Assembly (NCBI GenBank): GCA_938040985.1
Contig: CALHZD010000037.1
Span: 1 to 30,005, forward strand
DNA: 30,005 nt
Direction: 5' to 3'
Source: an uncultured Propionivibrio sp.
Lineage (GTDB): Bacteria > Pseudomonadota > Gammaproteobacteria > Burkholderiales > Rhodocyclaceae
How positions within the stretch are numbered: position 1 is the stretch's first letter; each line of letters starts with the position of its first letter. The notes beneath the pieces are model-generated. The model was given only the letters and a program-made list of their open reading frames with translations, was not told the origin of the DNA and did no database searches. This document shows positions 1 through 7,090 of this stretch, piece after piece. A program made the position numbers and the translations under genes.

Positions 1-635
1 TCTCCTTCAACGTCAAAGGCGGCCGCTGTGAAGCTTGCCAAGGCGACGGCGTGATTAAAGTCGAAATGCACTTCCTGCCCGACGTGTACGTCCCCTGCGA
101 AGTCTGCCACGGCAAACGCTACAACCGCGAAACGCTCGAAATCCAATACAAAGGCAAAAACATCAGCCAAGTCCTCGACATGACCGTCGAAGAAGCCCGC
201 GAATTTTTCGACGCCGTCCCCACCGTATCGCGCAAACTGCAAACCCTGATGGACGTAGGCCTAGGCTACATCCGCCTCGGCCAGTCCGCCACCACCCTCT
301 CCGGCGGCGAAGCCCAGCGCGTCAAACTCGCCTTAGAGCTATCCAAACGCGACACCGGCAGAACGCTCTACATCCTCGACGAACCCACCACCGGCCTACA
401 CTTCGCCGACATCGCCCTGCTGCTGGAAGTCATAGGCCGTCTGAAAGGCAAAGGCAACTCGATTGTGATTATCGAGCATAATCTGGACGTGATTAAAACT
501 GCGGATTAGATTGTGGACTTGGGACCGGAAGGCGGCAATGGCGGGGGTAGGATTATTGCGGAAGGCAGTCCCGAGCAGGTGGCGAAGTTTAAGGGGAGTT
601 ATACTGGGAAGTATTTGAAGGTGGTTTTGAAGTAA
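1..635 (+). pseudogene. uvrA: UvrA C-terminal end, interrupted by an in-frame TAG
   Basis: This is the 3' part of the excision-repair ATPase UvrA, which scans DNA for bulky lesions with UvrB; the gene starts outside the window. The reading frame shows a zinc-finger CxxC pair, the ABC signature LSGGEAQR, and the Walker B/D-loop ILDEPTTGLH, all typical of the second ATPase domain. At 507-509 a TAG replaces the tryptophan expected in the conserved TAD-W-IVDLGPEGG stretch. The same frame then continues with normal UvrA sequence, including the Gly-rich C-terminal tail, to a TAA at 633-635. One base change (TGG to TAG) would explain this. Translation ending at TAG would remove about the last 42 residues. 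The protein wording resembles Neisseriaceae UvrA. It may be a real nonsense mutation or a sequencing or assembly error. Confidence 0.9.
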
Positions 636-663
636 ATAAATTTGATTAAATAAAGGAAAAAAT

Positions 664-1563
664 ATGGCAAAGAAAACCGTCAATTTTCATTTCTATGAAA
701 TTTCACGTATGAATCCAAACGGAGATTCTTTTGAAGATGGGATACAAAAACTATATTCTATTCAACAACTGAATCAACGGTGTGTCATAATTAAACACCA
801 AAAATATCGTCTAGAAAAAATTACTTTCAATCCGGCAACAAATGGAGTTCCTTCTTATTGGGAATTAGATTTTCTGAAATTTAGATTGGATGGTCCTGGC
901 CTTGCAGAGCTGGATAAACCAACAGGAGATGCAAAAAATAGCTCTAATCAATTTTTTAACGAGGAATGTTGTGCTTTATTTTTCCCTAATAATGGCCAAC
1001 CATTCATAGTTATACAATACAACCATATAGGTATGAGAGCCGCAGCAATTGCTGAGTATGTTTCTTATTTTACAAATAATCAGTTTGAATTCCGTTTAGG
1101 TGTTAAGAAAGACGCTCTAAACAGAATTAAAAAAATGAATATTTTTACTCAAGTTCATTTGGATATTGTTGAGGTTGGGGCAAAAAACATACAGGCTCAA
1201 AGTCAAGCTGGAAAAAGCTTCATCTCTGGTATTAGATCATGTGCACAAGCAGCACAAGGGTATCGTGGAATAATTGAATTTAAGGGCAAGAAAGCTCCAA
1301 CAGATAGACTTAATTTTAATCAACAATCCATCGATGAAATCATTGAATTTGCCAAAGATCCAGCCAATGATATTAAAGAATTACTTATATCAGGCGTTGA
1401 AAATGAAGATGATAAAATTGATCAAGTTTATTTTTTCAAGGAAAAGATAGAATATTCATCCAGGTTGAATATTAATTTGCTATCAGGAAGAATTGATTTC
1501 CAAGAACGTATTAAAGCAGCTCTTTCAGCCTATCATGATTGGCGACATCATGAGTATTGCTAA
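664..1563 (+). CDS. DUF6731-like protein of unknown function, first gene of an AT-rich two-gene module
   Basis: A 299-aa soluble protein with no signal peptide or membrane helix. The beginning (KKTVNFHFYEI) and a motif near residues 120-135 (YNHIGMRAAAIAEYVSYF) remind me of the DUF6731 group; this is recall, not a search. I see no known catalytic motif. The start is set by AAAGGA at 652-657, six bases before the ATG. The gene begins 28 bp after the uvrA stop and has no clear promoter of its own, so it may be read from the uvrA side. By eye, base composition is only about one third G+C, far below its surroundings, which suggests transfer. The ribosome binding site of the next gene overlaps its stop, so the two products are probably made together. 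A defence role is a guess from architecture; an alternative is a phage or plasmid accessory protein. Confidence 0.8.
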   Translation: MAKKTVNFHFYEISRMNPNGDSFEDGIQKLYSIQQLNQRCVIIKHQKYRLEKITFNPATNGVPSYWELDFLKFRLDGPGLAELDKPTGDAKNSSNQFFNEECCALFFPNNGQPFIVIQYNHIGMRAAAIAEYVSYFTNNQFEFRLGVKKDALNRIKKMNIFTQVHLDIVEVGAKNIQAQSQAGKSFISGIRSCAQAAQGYRGIIEFKGKKAPTDRLNFNQQSIDEIIEFAKDPANDIKELLISGVENEDDKIDQVYFFKEKIEYSSRLNINLLSGRIDFQERIKAALSAYHDWRHHEYC

Positions 1564-1574
1564 AGGATTATAAA

Positions 1575-2000
1575 ATGATTATCAATGGGAAATTTTTAGA
1601 AGCAGGTATGCCATTATTTCTTTCCATTATAGCTGCAATACTATTCTTCCAATGGCCATTGGTACAATTTAATAAAGAAATGTTACAGGCAATTTCGACT
1701 CTTAGTGCAATGTTTGTTGGTTTTTCAGGCACAATATTGGCTTTATTAACAGCCTTAAATAGTGAGTTATTAAATAAGCTAAGAAAATCGGACTATCTTC
1801 AACATATTACAAGATTAATTCTTGAAAATGTTGTTTCTTCTGTATTTTCAGCACTAATCTCAATTGTTGCATTATCTATTTCTTTTGGAAGCTTTTGGAA
1901 TTCAATATTGATTGCACTACTAATTCATTGCGTTCTATCGTTTGTCAGAAATATTGTAGTTGTATTTTTGTTGATTAATGCCGATCCAAATATGCTTTAA
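1575..2000 (+). CDS. Small four-helix membrane protein, partner of the DUF6731-like gene
   Basis: A 142-aa protein of unknown family. Hydrophobic segments lie at about residues 9-27, 40-64, 86-106 and 108-132, so four membrane helices are likely, with a short polar Lys/Arg-containing loop (LNKLRKSDYLQH) between helices 2 and 3. No enzyme motif is visible. ATG at 1575 is chosen over the upstream TTG at 1557 because AAAGGA at 1562-1567 has ideal spacing to it and overlaps the stop of the preceding gene; the gap between genes is 11 bases. The codon and base use is as AT-rich as in the upstream gene. A soluble ~300-aa protein paired with a small multi-pass membrane protein recalls Kiwa-type defence (KwaA membrane protein with KwaB), although the gene order is reversed and I cannot claim homology. 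Confidence 0.75.
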   Translation: MIINGKFLEAGMPLFLSIIAAILFFQWPLVQFNKEMLQAISTLSAMFVGFSGTILALLTALNSELLNKLRKSDYLQHITRLILENVVSSVFSALISIVALSISFGSFWNSILIALLIHCVLSFVRNIVVVFLLINADPNML

Positions 2001-2031
2001 ACTAAACAAGCCGTAACCTGCATAGCCACCC

Positions 2032-2125
2032 ACCGCGTGCGTGGCTGCGCCACACACCCTACCTGTAAATCACACGAAACCCCAAAACCAACGCGTAGGG
2101 TGTGTGCGGTACGCAAGCACGCGGT
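2032..2125. repeat. Short inverted-repeat element (MITE-like)
   Basis: Arms at 2032-2062 and 2095-2125 are imperfect inverted copies of about 31 bases. The inner ends CACACACCCTAC and GTAGGGTGTGTG pair perfectly and the outer ends share ACCGCGTGC/GCACGCGGT. The 32-base centre has no coding capacity. The size and structure fit a small non-autonomous insertion element; I cannot name a parent transposase, and flanking target-site duplication is not obvious. Confidence 0.6.
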
Positions 2126-2178
2126 TATTTGATTGACGGTTTGCCGTTCCAAACTCTAACTCCGTTGAAGCTAACGCT

Positions 2179-2205
2179 TTCAGACGGCATCAGAGGCCGT
2201 CTAAA
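2179..2205. terminator. Neisserial AT-DUS hairpin, likely terminator
   Basis: TTCAGACGGCAT at 2179-2190 is the exact reverse complement of the neisserial uptake sequence ATGCCGTCTGAA. It is followed by AGGCCGTCTAAA (2194-2205), one mismatch from the AG-DUS. The two pair through AGACGGC/GCCGTCT with a 7-base loop and are followed by an A-run and TC. Paired DUS that act as terminators are well known in Neisseria. Confidence 0.75.
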
Positions 2206-2249
2206 AATCAGCAGCCTCAAATATAAATACAGCCTCCCCATCAATCTAA

Positions 2250-2334
2250 AGGCTACCTGAAAATAAACGAAGTAAGTTTCTGCGAAGCTAAAATAATCCG
2301 CTCCAAATAAGCAGAAATATTTTTCAGGTAGCCT
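2250..2334. repeat. Inverted pair of Eikenella-dialect DUS (AG-eikDUS)
   Basis: AGGCTACCTGAA occurs exactly at 2250-2261 and in reverse complement at 2323-2334 (TTCAGGTAGCCT). This 12-mer is the DUS dialect described for Eikenella corrodens. The copies extend as inverted arms of about 16 bases and could terminate the minus-strand fragment ending at 2372. The dialect differs from the AT-DUS 60 bp to the left. Confidence 0.75.
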
Positions 2335-2371
2335 TTTATGTCCGGCTGCTCAAAAATTCCGCCAATCTCTT

Positions 2372-2848
2372 TTATCCCGCGCCAAACAACGCCGCTTTGC
2401 CTTCCGCGCCAGAAACATCCAGCACTTCAATTTCTTCCCCTTCCAGCACGGCCTGCGTCAGCATGGCCACGCCGCCGGAAGGGCCGGTTTCCAAAATCCG
2501 CCGCACGCCCAGTGCGGCCATGCTGCGGCATTCGGCCACCCAGTCCACCGCATCCATCAGGATATTGTGCGCGATGCCGCGTGCCTGTTCCACGTCCAAA
2601 CCGCAGGCGGCCGCCCATTCGGCCACTTGCGCTACGGCGGGCAGCATGGCGGGGTGGTGGAAGCCGACTTCCACGTCCAGCCACCACAGCAGGTTTTCAG
2701 GCGTTTGGCCGTTTGCGTCTTTGACCGTGTCCGACAACACGCCGCACACGCGCGCCACCGATTCGGGCCTGCCGCTGACGACAAATCCGTCCGCGCTATT
2801 CTGCAAGCCGATACACGGGCGGTCTGCCGGATAGGTAAGCACGGAGTG
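2372..2848 (-). pseudogene. Fragment resembling a type I fatty acid synthase acyltransferase (MPT) domain
   Basis: Reading leftward from about 2848, the frame gives about 158 residues. They resemble the end of the malonyl/palmitoyl transferase domain of actinobacterial-type FAS-I: a GFVVSGRPESVARV strand-helix, FHHPAMLPAVAQVAEWAAACGL (the FHxP histidine region), DAVDWVAE, and ILETGPSGGVAMLT followed by EGKAALFGAG. In intact FAS-I this is internal to a protein of about 3000 residues. Here it stops at a TAA (2372-2374) where the family normally continues, and on its 5' side homology ends at a palindromic repeat (2870-3081). It is therefore a remnant cut at both ends. The frame is open upstream to 2980, but those residues come from repeat sequence. 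Family recognition is from memory of motifs; a polyketide synthase AT domain is the alternative. Confidence 0.55.
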
Positions 2849-2869
2849 CTCTAATCCCCTTAGCCGCAG

Positions 2870-3081
2870 GCGCGGGGCGGCTTGGCGGAAACAAGGGCTT
2901 GATTGTCTGAGCGCAAGCGAGTGATCAAGCCCGCCGCCAAGCGGCCCGCGACAAGGAGTCTTCTGCGCCTGGGGTCGCATTTACTCGCTTCGCTCGCACT
3001 GCGTGCCGTTGCTAAAGCAACGTTCAAAATCCTTCGGATTTTGCTTTGCTGACTTTCTTTGGCGAGGCAAAGAAAGTCAGC
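2870..3081. repeat. Cluster of nested palindromes
   Basis: Several inverted repeats follow one another. GGGCTTGAT pairs with ATCAAGCCC across the region 2898-2932. AAAATCC-TTC-GGATTTT lies near 3026-3043. A perfect 14-base pair, GCTGACTTTCTTTG (3048-3061) and CAAAGAAAGTCAGC (3068-3081), has a 6-base loop. The segment has no convincing gene. Similar palindrome clusters occur between genes in Neisseriaceae and Xanthomonadaceae; here they abut the truncated synthase fragment. Confidence 0.65.
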
Positions 3082-3223
3082 GGGGCGCGCTGTCGCTCAG
3101 CGCAACGGCATCAAGAGAAGCTTCGTCAATTGAAGTCAGCGCGTAGGCCTTGGCGATTCCTATATTTAAAGTGTCTCAGGGTACCTACCCGCCAGCCCTT
3201 TATTGATAAGGGTTCCGGAGGTG

Positions 3224-3256
3224 CCTGCCGGGAAACGCCCTATCCACGCGGGTTTC
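3224..3256 (-). repeat. REP-like palindromic repeat, copy A
   Basis: On the minus strand this copy matches the core CCCGCGT-N3-T(A)-GGGCGTTT-CC-GGCAGG found again at 7847-7877, 8077-8107, 15174-15204 and (reverse) 15249-15276. The GCCC/GGGC arms can pair. It matches the reverse copy at 15.25 kb in about 22 of 25 core positions. Confidence 0.6.
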
Positions 3257-3278
3257 CGAGGAGGTGCTCCGAAAGCGC

Positions 3279-3385
3279 AAATAGCGGCTCGACTTTGCCA
3301 AAAGACAAGGCGGCGAGCCGCTGACAGTACATTTAGTACGGCAAGGCAAGCCAACGCAGTATTTTGGCAAAGAAAGCCGCTATTT
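3279..3385. mobile_element. Correia-like MITE with non-canonical terminal repeats
   Basis: A 107-bp element bounded by imperfect inverted repeats: 3279-3303 (AAATAGCGGCT...TTTGCCAAAA) and 3362-3385. Its core (GACAAGGCGGCGAGCCGC, then ACAGTAC-ATTT-AGTACGG, then CAAGGCAAGCCAACGC) matches the core of the short Correia repeat enclosed element of pathogenic Neisseria, and the total length is also that of the short form. The ends differ: canonical Correia ends begin TATAGTGGATTAA, these do not. No coding capacity; mobilisation would need a transposase in trans. Confidence 0.65.
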
Positions 3386-3552
3386 TAGAGGGGCGCCCGG
3401 AGCGCTTTGGCTGAACCCGCGCCGGCGCACTGCTTGAACCCGCCGAACGATTGCGCTACTTTTGCAGCCGATGACGGGCTGCCAGCCATGCCTGCATTGC
3501 AGCATACGGCAAGGCAGTCGCAAACAAACCGATGGAATGAGACGCCAACCCA

Positions 3553-3912
3553 ATGTTCAAGATTTACGGCATCAAAAATTGCAGCACGATGAAAAAAGCC
3601 TTCGCCTGGCTGGATGCGCGGGGGATTGCCTACGATTTCATCGATTACAAGAAAGCGGGCGTCGCCGACGCCTGCCTGCCCGACTGGAGCCGCCGCGCCG
3701 GCTGGCAAACCCTGCTCAACACGCGCGGACAGACGTGGCGGAAGCTCAGTGAAGCCGAACGCGCCGATCTCGACGAAACCCGCGCGCTGGCGCTGATGGC
3801 GCGTTACCCAACGCTGATCCGGCGGCCGCTGCTCGATACCGGCACGAGGCTGCTCATTGGCTTTACGCCGGAAACTTATGCCCAGGCCCTGCCGGAGAAA
3901 CCGGCGGAATGA
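3553..3912 (+). CDS. ArsC/Spx-family thioredoxin-fold protein (YffB-like)
   Basis: A 119-aa protein of the ArsC-like thioredoxin-fold family, about the usual length for YffB-type members. The N-terminus MFKIYGIKNCSTMKKA has the single redox cysteine and the C-x4-K pattern of this group. The middle (LLNTRGQTWRKL) and the end (MARYPTLIRRPLL) carry the conserved stretch that in ArsC proteins holds the P-x-x-I-x-R-P anion-binding motif. Biochemical role is unclear: YffB-type proteins bind glutathione and are not proven arsenate reductases. The last codons overlap a possible ATG of the following hslO frame (ATGA at 3909), so the two are probably one operon. No strong ribosome binding site is seen before the ATG. 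Confidence 0.85.
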   Translation: MFKIYGIKNCSTMKKAFAWLDARGIAYDFIDYKKAGVADACLPDWSRRAGWQTLLNTRGQTWRKLSEAERADLDETRALALMARYPTLIRRPLLDTGTRLLIGFTPETYAQALPEKPAE

Positions 3913-3929
3913 GGAACGGAGAAGCAACC

Positions 3930-4799
3930 ATGACCACCGATTGCGTACAGCGCTTTCTTTTTGAGGAACTCGACATTCGCGGCGCCATCGTGCGTCTGGA
4001 GACCGTCTGGGCGCAACTGCTGGCGCGGCGCGATTATCCGCCGCGCGTCATTGAGCTGCTCGGCGAAATGGGCGCAACCACCGTATTGCTCGCCGACAAT
4101 CTCAAACAGCCCGGCCGCCTGACGATCCAGTTACGCGGCAGCGGCCCCCTGCCGTTGCTCGTCATCGATTGCAGCGAATCGCTCAATTTGCGCGCCATGG
4201 CGCAGGTCGGCGAAGCGATCGGGCGCGATGCGCCGCTCGCCGATCTGCTCGGCCACGGGCAACTGCTGTTTTCGCTCGAAACGGCGGCGATGCGCGCGCC
4301 CTATCAAAGCGTCGTCCCCCTGGCCGGCGACAGTATTGCCGCCCTCTTCGAACACTATCTGGCGCAGTCCGAGCAACTCACCACCCGTTTTTTCCTGGCC
4401 GCTTCGGCGCAAGGCGCCGCCGGGCTGTTCATCCAGAAAATGCCGACGACCGACACACGCGATGCCGATGGCTGGGCGCGCATCGAGGCCCTGGCCGGTA
4501 CGGTCACGCCGGAAGAACTGAACGCGCTGCCCGCCGAAACGCTGCTCACCCGCTTGTTCCACGAAGAGACGGTGCGCCTTTTCCCTCCGCGGGCGGTCAC
4601 GCACGACTGGCCGATGGACTGGGACAAAGTGCGCAATATTCTGCGCACGCTCGGCCGCCATGACATTTACAGCGCGCTCAAGGAAAACGGCGTACTCGTC
4701 ATCCGCGACGACCTGGCCAATCACGAATACCGCTTTGACAAGGCCGCCATCGACACGCTCTTTGGCAACGTGCCGGAAACGCCGCCTTCGATCCATTAA
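3930..4799 (+). CDS. hslO: Hsp33 family chaperone lacking the zinc cysteines
   Basis: A 289-aa Hsp33, a cytoplasmic holdase that normally unfolds and activates when four zinc-bound cysteines are oxidised. The N-terminal domain is recognisable (GAIVRLETVWAQLL, ATTVLLADNLK, LTIQLRGSGPL), and the C-terminal fold persists (VRNILRTLGR, EYRFDKAAID). The usual CxC and CxxC positions align with Trp227/Met229 and Asp260/Ala263. The only cysteines are Cys5 and Cys81. The redox switch as known cannot operate, so the protein may be constitutively active, heat-controlled or non-functional. The intact frame and conserved core argue against simple decay. ATG 3930 is preferred over 3909 because MTTDCVQRFLFEE matches the usual Hsp33 start. 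It probably forms an operon with the ArsC-like gene. Confidence 0.92.
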   Translation: MTTDCVQRFLFEELDIRGAIVRLETVWAQLLARRDYPPRVIELLGEMGATTVLLADNLKQPGRLTIQLRGSGPLPLLVIDCSESLNLRAMAQVGEAIGRDAPLADLLGHGQLLFSLETAAMRAPYQSVVPLAGDSIAALFEHYLAQSEQLTTRFFLAASAQGAAGLFIQKMPTTDTRDADGWARIEALAGTVTPEELNALPAETLLTRLFHEETVRLFPPRAVTHDWPMDWDKVRNILRTLGRHDIYSALKENGVLVIRDDLANHEYRFDKAAIDTLFGNVPETPPSIH

Positions 4800-5018
4800 G
4801 CGGGGCGATCGAGGCGGAATTTCGCCAGGCGCATCAATTAGCCATGGGTCATTCACTATGGGCTATTCGCCCTTGTTCGCCCTTGTCCGCCATTCGTTCC
4901 GTTCCCGCCATTTCTGCTGTTTGTATCATCCGTCCATGCATGCGGCCAGCGCGCCGCGGCGGGCACAGCGCTGCCCTCAGCCCGCCGACCTCACGCGCGC
5001 CATCCTTCAGCGCAAGCG

Positions 5019-5950
5019 CTACCGGCGCTGCCTCAACGCAACGAATAGGCTGTTGCCGACGATGACCGAAATCCTCACCAACGACAGCGCATCCGGCAGT
5101 TCACCAAAAAGACGGCGCTAAGCGGCATGACCCAGACGCGCTGCGCATAGAAAAACGGCTCAGCCGACGGACCAACACGCTGGAACGCAATGATCAGCAG
5201 ATCGTGGATAGTGGCCGATGCCGGCGGAAAATCCCAGCCCGATCATCTGGCCGGCCACGGGCCATTTCGGCCTCACCCAGTCGGTCTGATAGCCCATGCT
5301 GGCGACGATCAGGCCAATCCGTCCGGTATAAAAATGCGTCGTCAGCGGATTTTCCGCCCCGCTGAAGCGGCGCATCAAAATCCGGGACGGGCTGTAGCAG
5401 ACTGCGCCCGGCAAGGGAAACAACACGGCCGGATCGAATACCAACGCACCGGGACGGACGATCAACAGGACGCCGGCAAAGCCCGACGCGACCGCCGCCC
5501 ATTGGACTTTCCCGACGCTTTCCTTGGGTAGCGGCGCGGAAAGTACCGTAATCGCCGTAATCAGCAAGGGCGGAAAGAAATGATCGCCGTCGTCTCGGCG
5601 AGCGGAATACGGCGCCGGCCAAACATTACCAAAAAAGAACCAGAAAAGACATGGAAACCAGCATCAGCGCGCGCAACGCCTGGAGCAGCGGCCGTCGGCT
5701 GCGCAACAGCCCTTTCCCCATGCGCGCGCTAAAAAACGCCGCCAGCAGCACATGCAGAACACAACGCACCCACAGCAGATGGGCAATGGGTAGCGCGGGG
5801 CAAAACATCTGGAAAGCGCATCATACGCGGCGGAAAGCAGCGCAGCCGCCAGCGCCGGAACCATCGCCGGCCGGCCGCGCCAAAGAAGCGCCTGAGGCAA
5901 CATCAGCCATCGCGCCGGAGGCGGCATGAGGCGCGGCACCCGGCGCGGCA
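5019..5950 (-). pseudogene. EamA/DMT-family transporter, frameshifted
   Basis: Read leftward, pieces of a drug/metabolite transporter (EamA) appear in different frames. The N-terminal piece includes ALSRCFAPRYPLP, then HLLWVRCVLHVLLAAF and LRSRRPLLQALRALML. A middle piece has LLITAITVLSAPLP and VASGFAGVLLIVRPGA. The C-terminal piece has LLIIAFQRVGPSAEPFFYAQRVWVMPLSAVF, then after another shift GELPDALSLV and VALRQRR followed by TAG at 5019-5021. Intact relatives have about 300 residues and ten membrane helices; here at least three or four frame changes break the reading. The upstream LysR gene on the same strand may once have controlled it. The 5' boundary is approximate. Confidence 0.8.
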
Positions 5951-5998
5951 TCATTCGCCGCCTTGCCCGTATCGCGGCGGTTTCGGGGTTTTATATGC

Positions 5999-6922
5999 TT
6001 ACCATTGATTCATTACGCCGTCGGTCACTACCTGATGCGCGGCGATGCTGTCCGCCAGATGGTTGACGAAAGCGCGCACCTTGGCCGACAGATTCTTCCT
6101 GACCGGATAGACCACGTAGATATCCGCCGCCGGCAGCACCCAGTCGGGCAGCAGCAGTTGCAGCTTTCCCGAACGGATATACGGCGCCACGTGCCATTCC
6201 GAACGCTCAAGAATCCCCAGGCCGCGCAGCGCCATGGCGACCGCCGCATCCCCATCATTGGTGACGACCGCGCCGCGTACTTTGACCGTTTCCTCTTCCG
6301 CGCCGTTATTCAGGCGCCAGGCGGCGACGGCCGCGTTCGTCTGATGGATGACGATGCACTTGTGTTGGCGCAAATCGTTTGGTGTGGCGGGCACGCCGTA
6401 TTTTTCGAGGTAGGCCGGCGCCGCGCAGAGATAACGGCGGTTCGAGGCGAGTTTGCGCGCCACCACGCGCGCATCGGGAACGTGCCCGAAACGCACGCAG
6501 ACATCAAAGCCTTCCTCGACGAGATTGATCGGGCGATCGGTCAGGCGCAACTGAACCTCCACCTCCGGATAATCCTGTATAAATTCGGCGACGATCGGCG
6601 TCACATACTCGCGGCCAAAGCCGAAACTGGCATTGACGCGCAGCAGGCCGCGCGGGACGGAATGGCCGCTGGAAACGCGCTGCTCCAGCTCGCCTAGATC
6701 GTCGAGAATCCGCCGCCCCTCCTCCAGATACAGCTCGCCTTCATAGGTCAGCGACACGCGGCGCGTCGTCCGGTTGAGCAGGCGGATGCCCAGGCGGTTT
6801 TCCAACAGCGCCAGCCGACGGCTGACCGCAGGCGGCGTGACATCCAGCTCGCGAGCGGCAGAAGTCAGATTACCGTGCCGAACCAGCAGCGCAAAGAAAG
6901 CAATATCGGAAAGTGCGTCCAT
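5999..6922 (-). CDS. LysR-family transcriptional regulator
   Basis: A 307-aa LysR regulator of typical length. Residues 1-60 form the winged helix-turn-helix (FFALLVRHGNLTSAARELDV, PPAVSRRLALLENRLGIRLLNRTTRRV). The rest is the effector-binding domain with the DRPINLVEEGFDVCVRFG motif common in the DmlR/CrgA-like branch. The ligand cannot be read from sequence. It points towards the decayed EamA gene about 50 bp downstream and is divergent from the small gene at 7091. Upstream lies a palindrome GTTTA-TTG-TAAAC (6957-6969) that could be an operator. It may now have lost its natural target. Confidence 0.92.
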   Translation of the reverse strand: MDALSDIAFFALLVRHGNLTSAARELDVTPPAVSRRLALLENRLGIRLLNRTTRRVSLTYEGELYLEEGRRILDDLGELEQRVSSGHSVPRGLLRVNASFGFGREYVTPIVAEFIQDYPEVEVQLRLTDRPINLVEEGFDVCVRFGHVPDARVVARKLASNRRYLCAAPAYLEKYGVPATPNDLRQHKCIVIHQTNAAVAAWRLNNGAEEETVKVRGAVVTNDGDAAVAMALRGLGILERSEWHVAPYIRSGKLQLLLPDWVLPAADIYVVYPVRKNLSAKVRAFVNHLADSIAAHQVVTDGVMNQW

Positions 6923-6956
6923 TATTAAAATTAACTTAATAAAAAATTGCTGTTGT

Positions 6957-6969
6957 GTTTATTGTAAAC
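6957..6969. promoter_or_regulatory. Perfect short palindrome, candidate LysR operator
   Basis: GTTTA-TTG-TAAAC lies in the divergent interval between the LysR gene and the small ORF, in an AT-rich patch where a promoter is expected. LysR proteins bind short inverted repeats of this kind next to their own gene. This is a positional inference only. Confidence 0.3.
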
Positions 6970-7090
6970 GAGAAAAAAATGGATAGACTGCGCCTCATTC
7001 GACTTTCCTGAAGTTCGCTCCCGGCCAATGCCACAGTTTCAACACCGCCTGAAGCGCACCGCAAGGAGATGCCTTTACCGAGGATCTACC

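Larger units (their letters stand above)
2001..2371. other. Non-coding stretch with repeat element, DUS hairpin and DUS pair
   Basis: About 370 bases without a gene between the membrane protein and the minus-strand synthase fragment. It contains, in order, a 94-bp inverted-repeat element (2032-2125), an AT-DUS hairpin (2179-2205) and an inverted pair of Eikenella-dialect DUS (2250-2334). These features are characteristic of Neisseriaceae intergenic DNA. The stretch probably ends transcription from both sides. Confidence 0.7.
2849..3552. other. Gene-free repeat-rich junction region
   Basis: About 700 bases without a supported gene. They hold the nested palindromes, one copy of the REP-like family (3224-3256) and the Correia-like element (3279-3385). 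To the left the DNA has neisserial marks; to the right begin the genes of the GC-rich backbone. This is the most likely zone of the boundary between the two kinds of DNA. Confidence 0.6.

Noticed and set aside
5963..6697. 244-aa plus-strand ORF
   Set aside because: It lies wholly antisense to the intact LysR gene, which has clear family motifs; the ORF is a GC-rich shadow.
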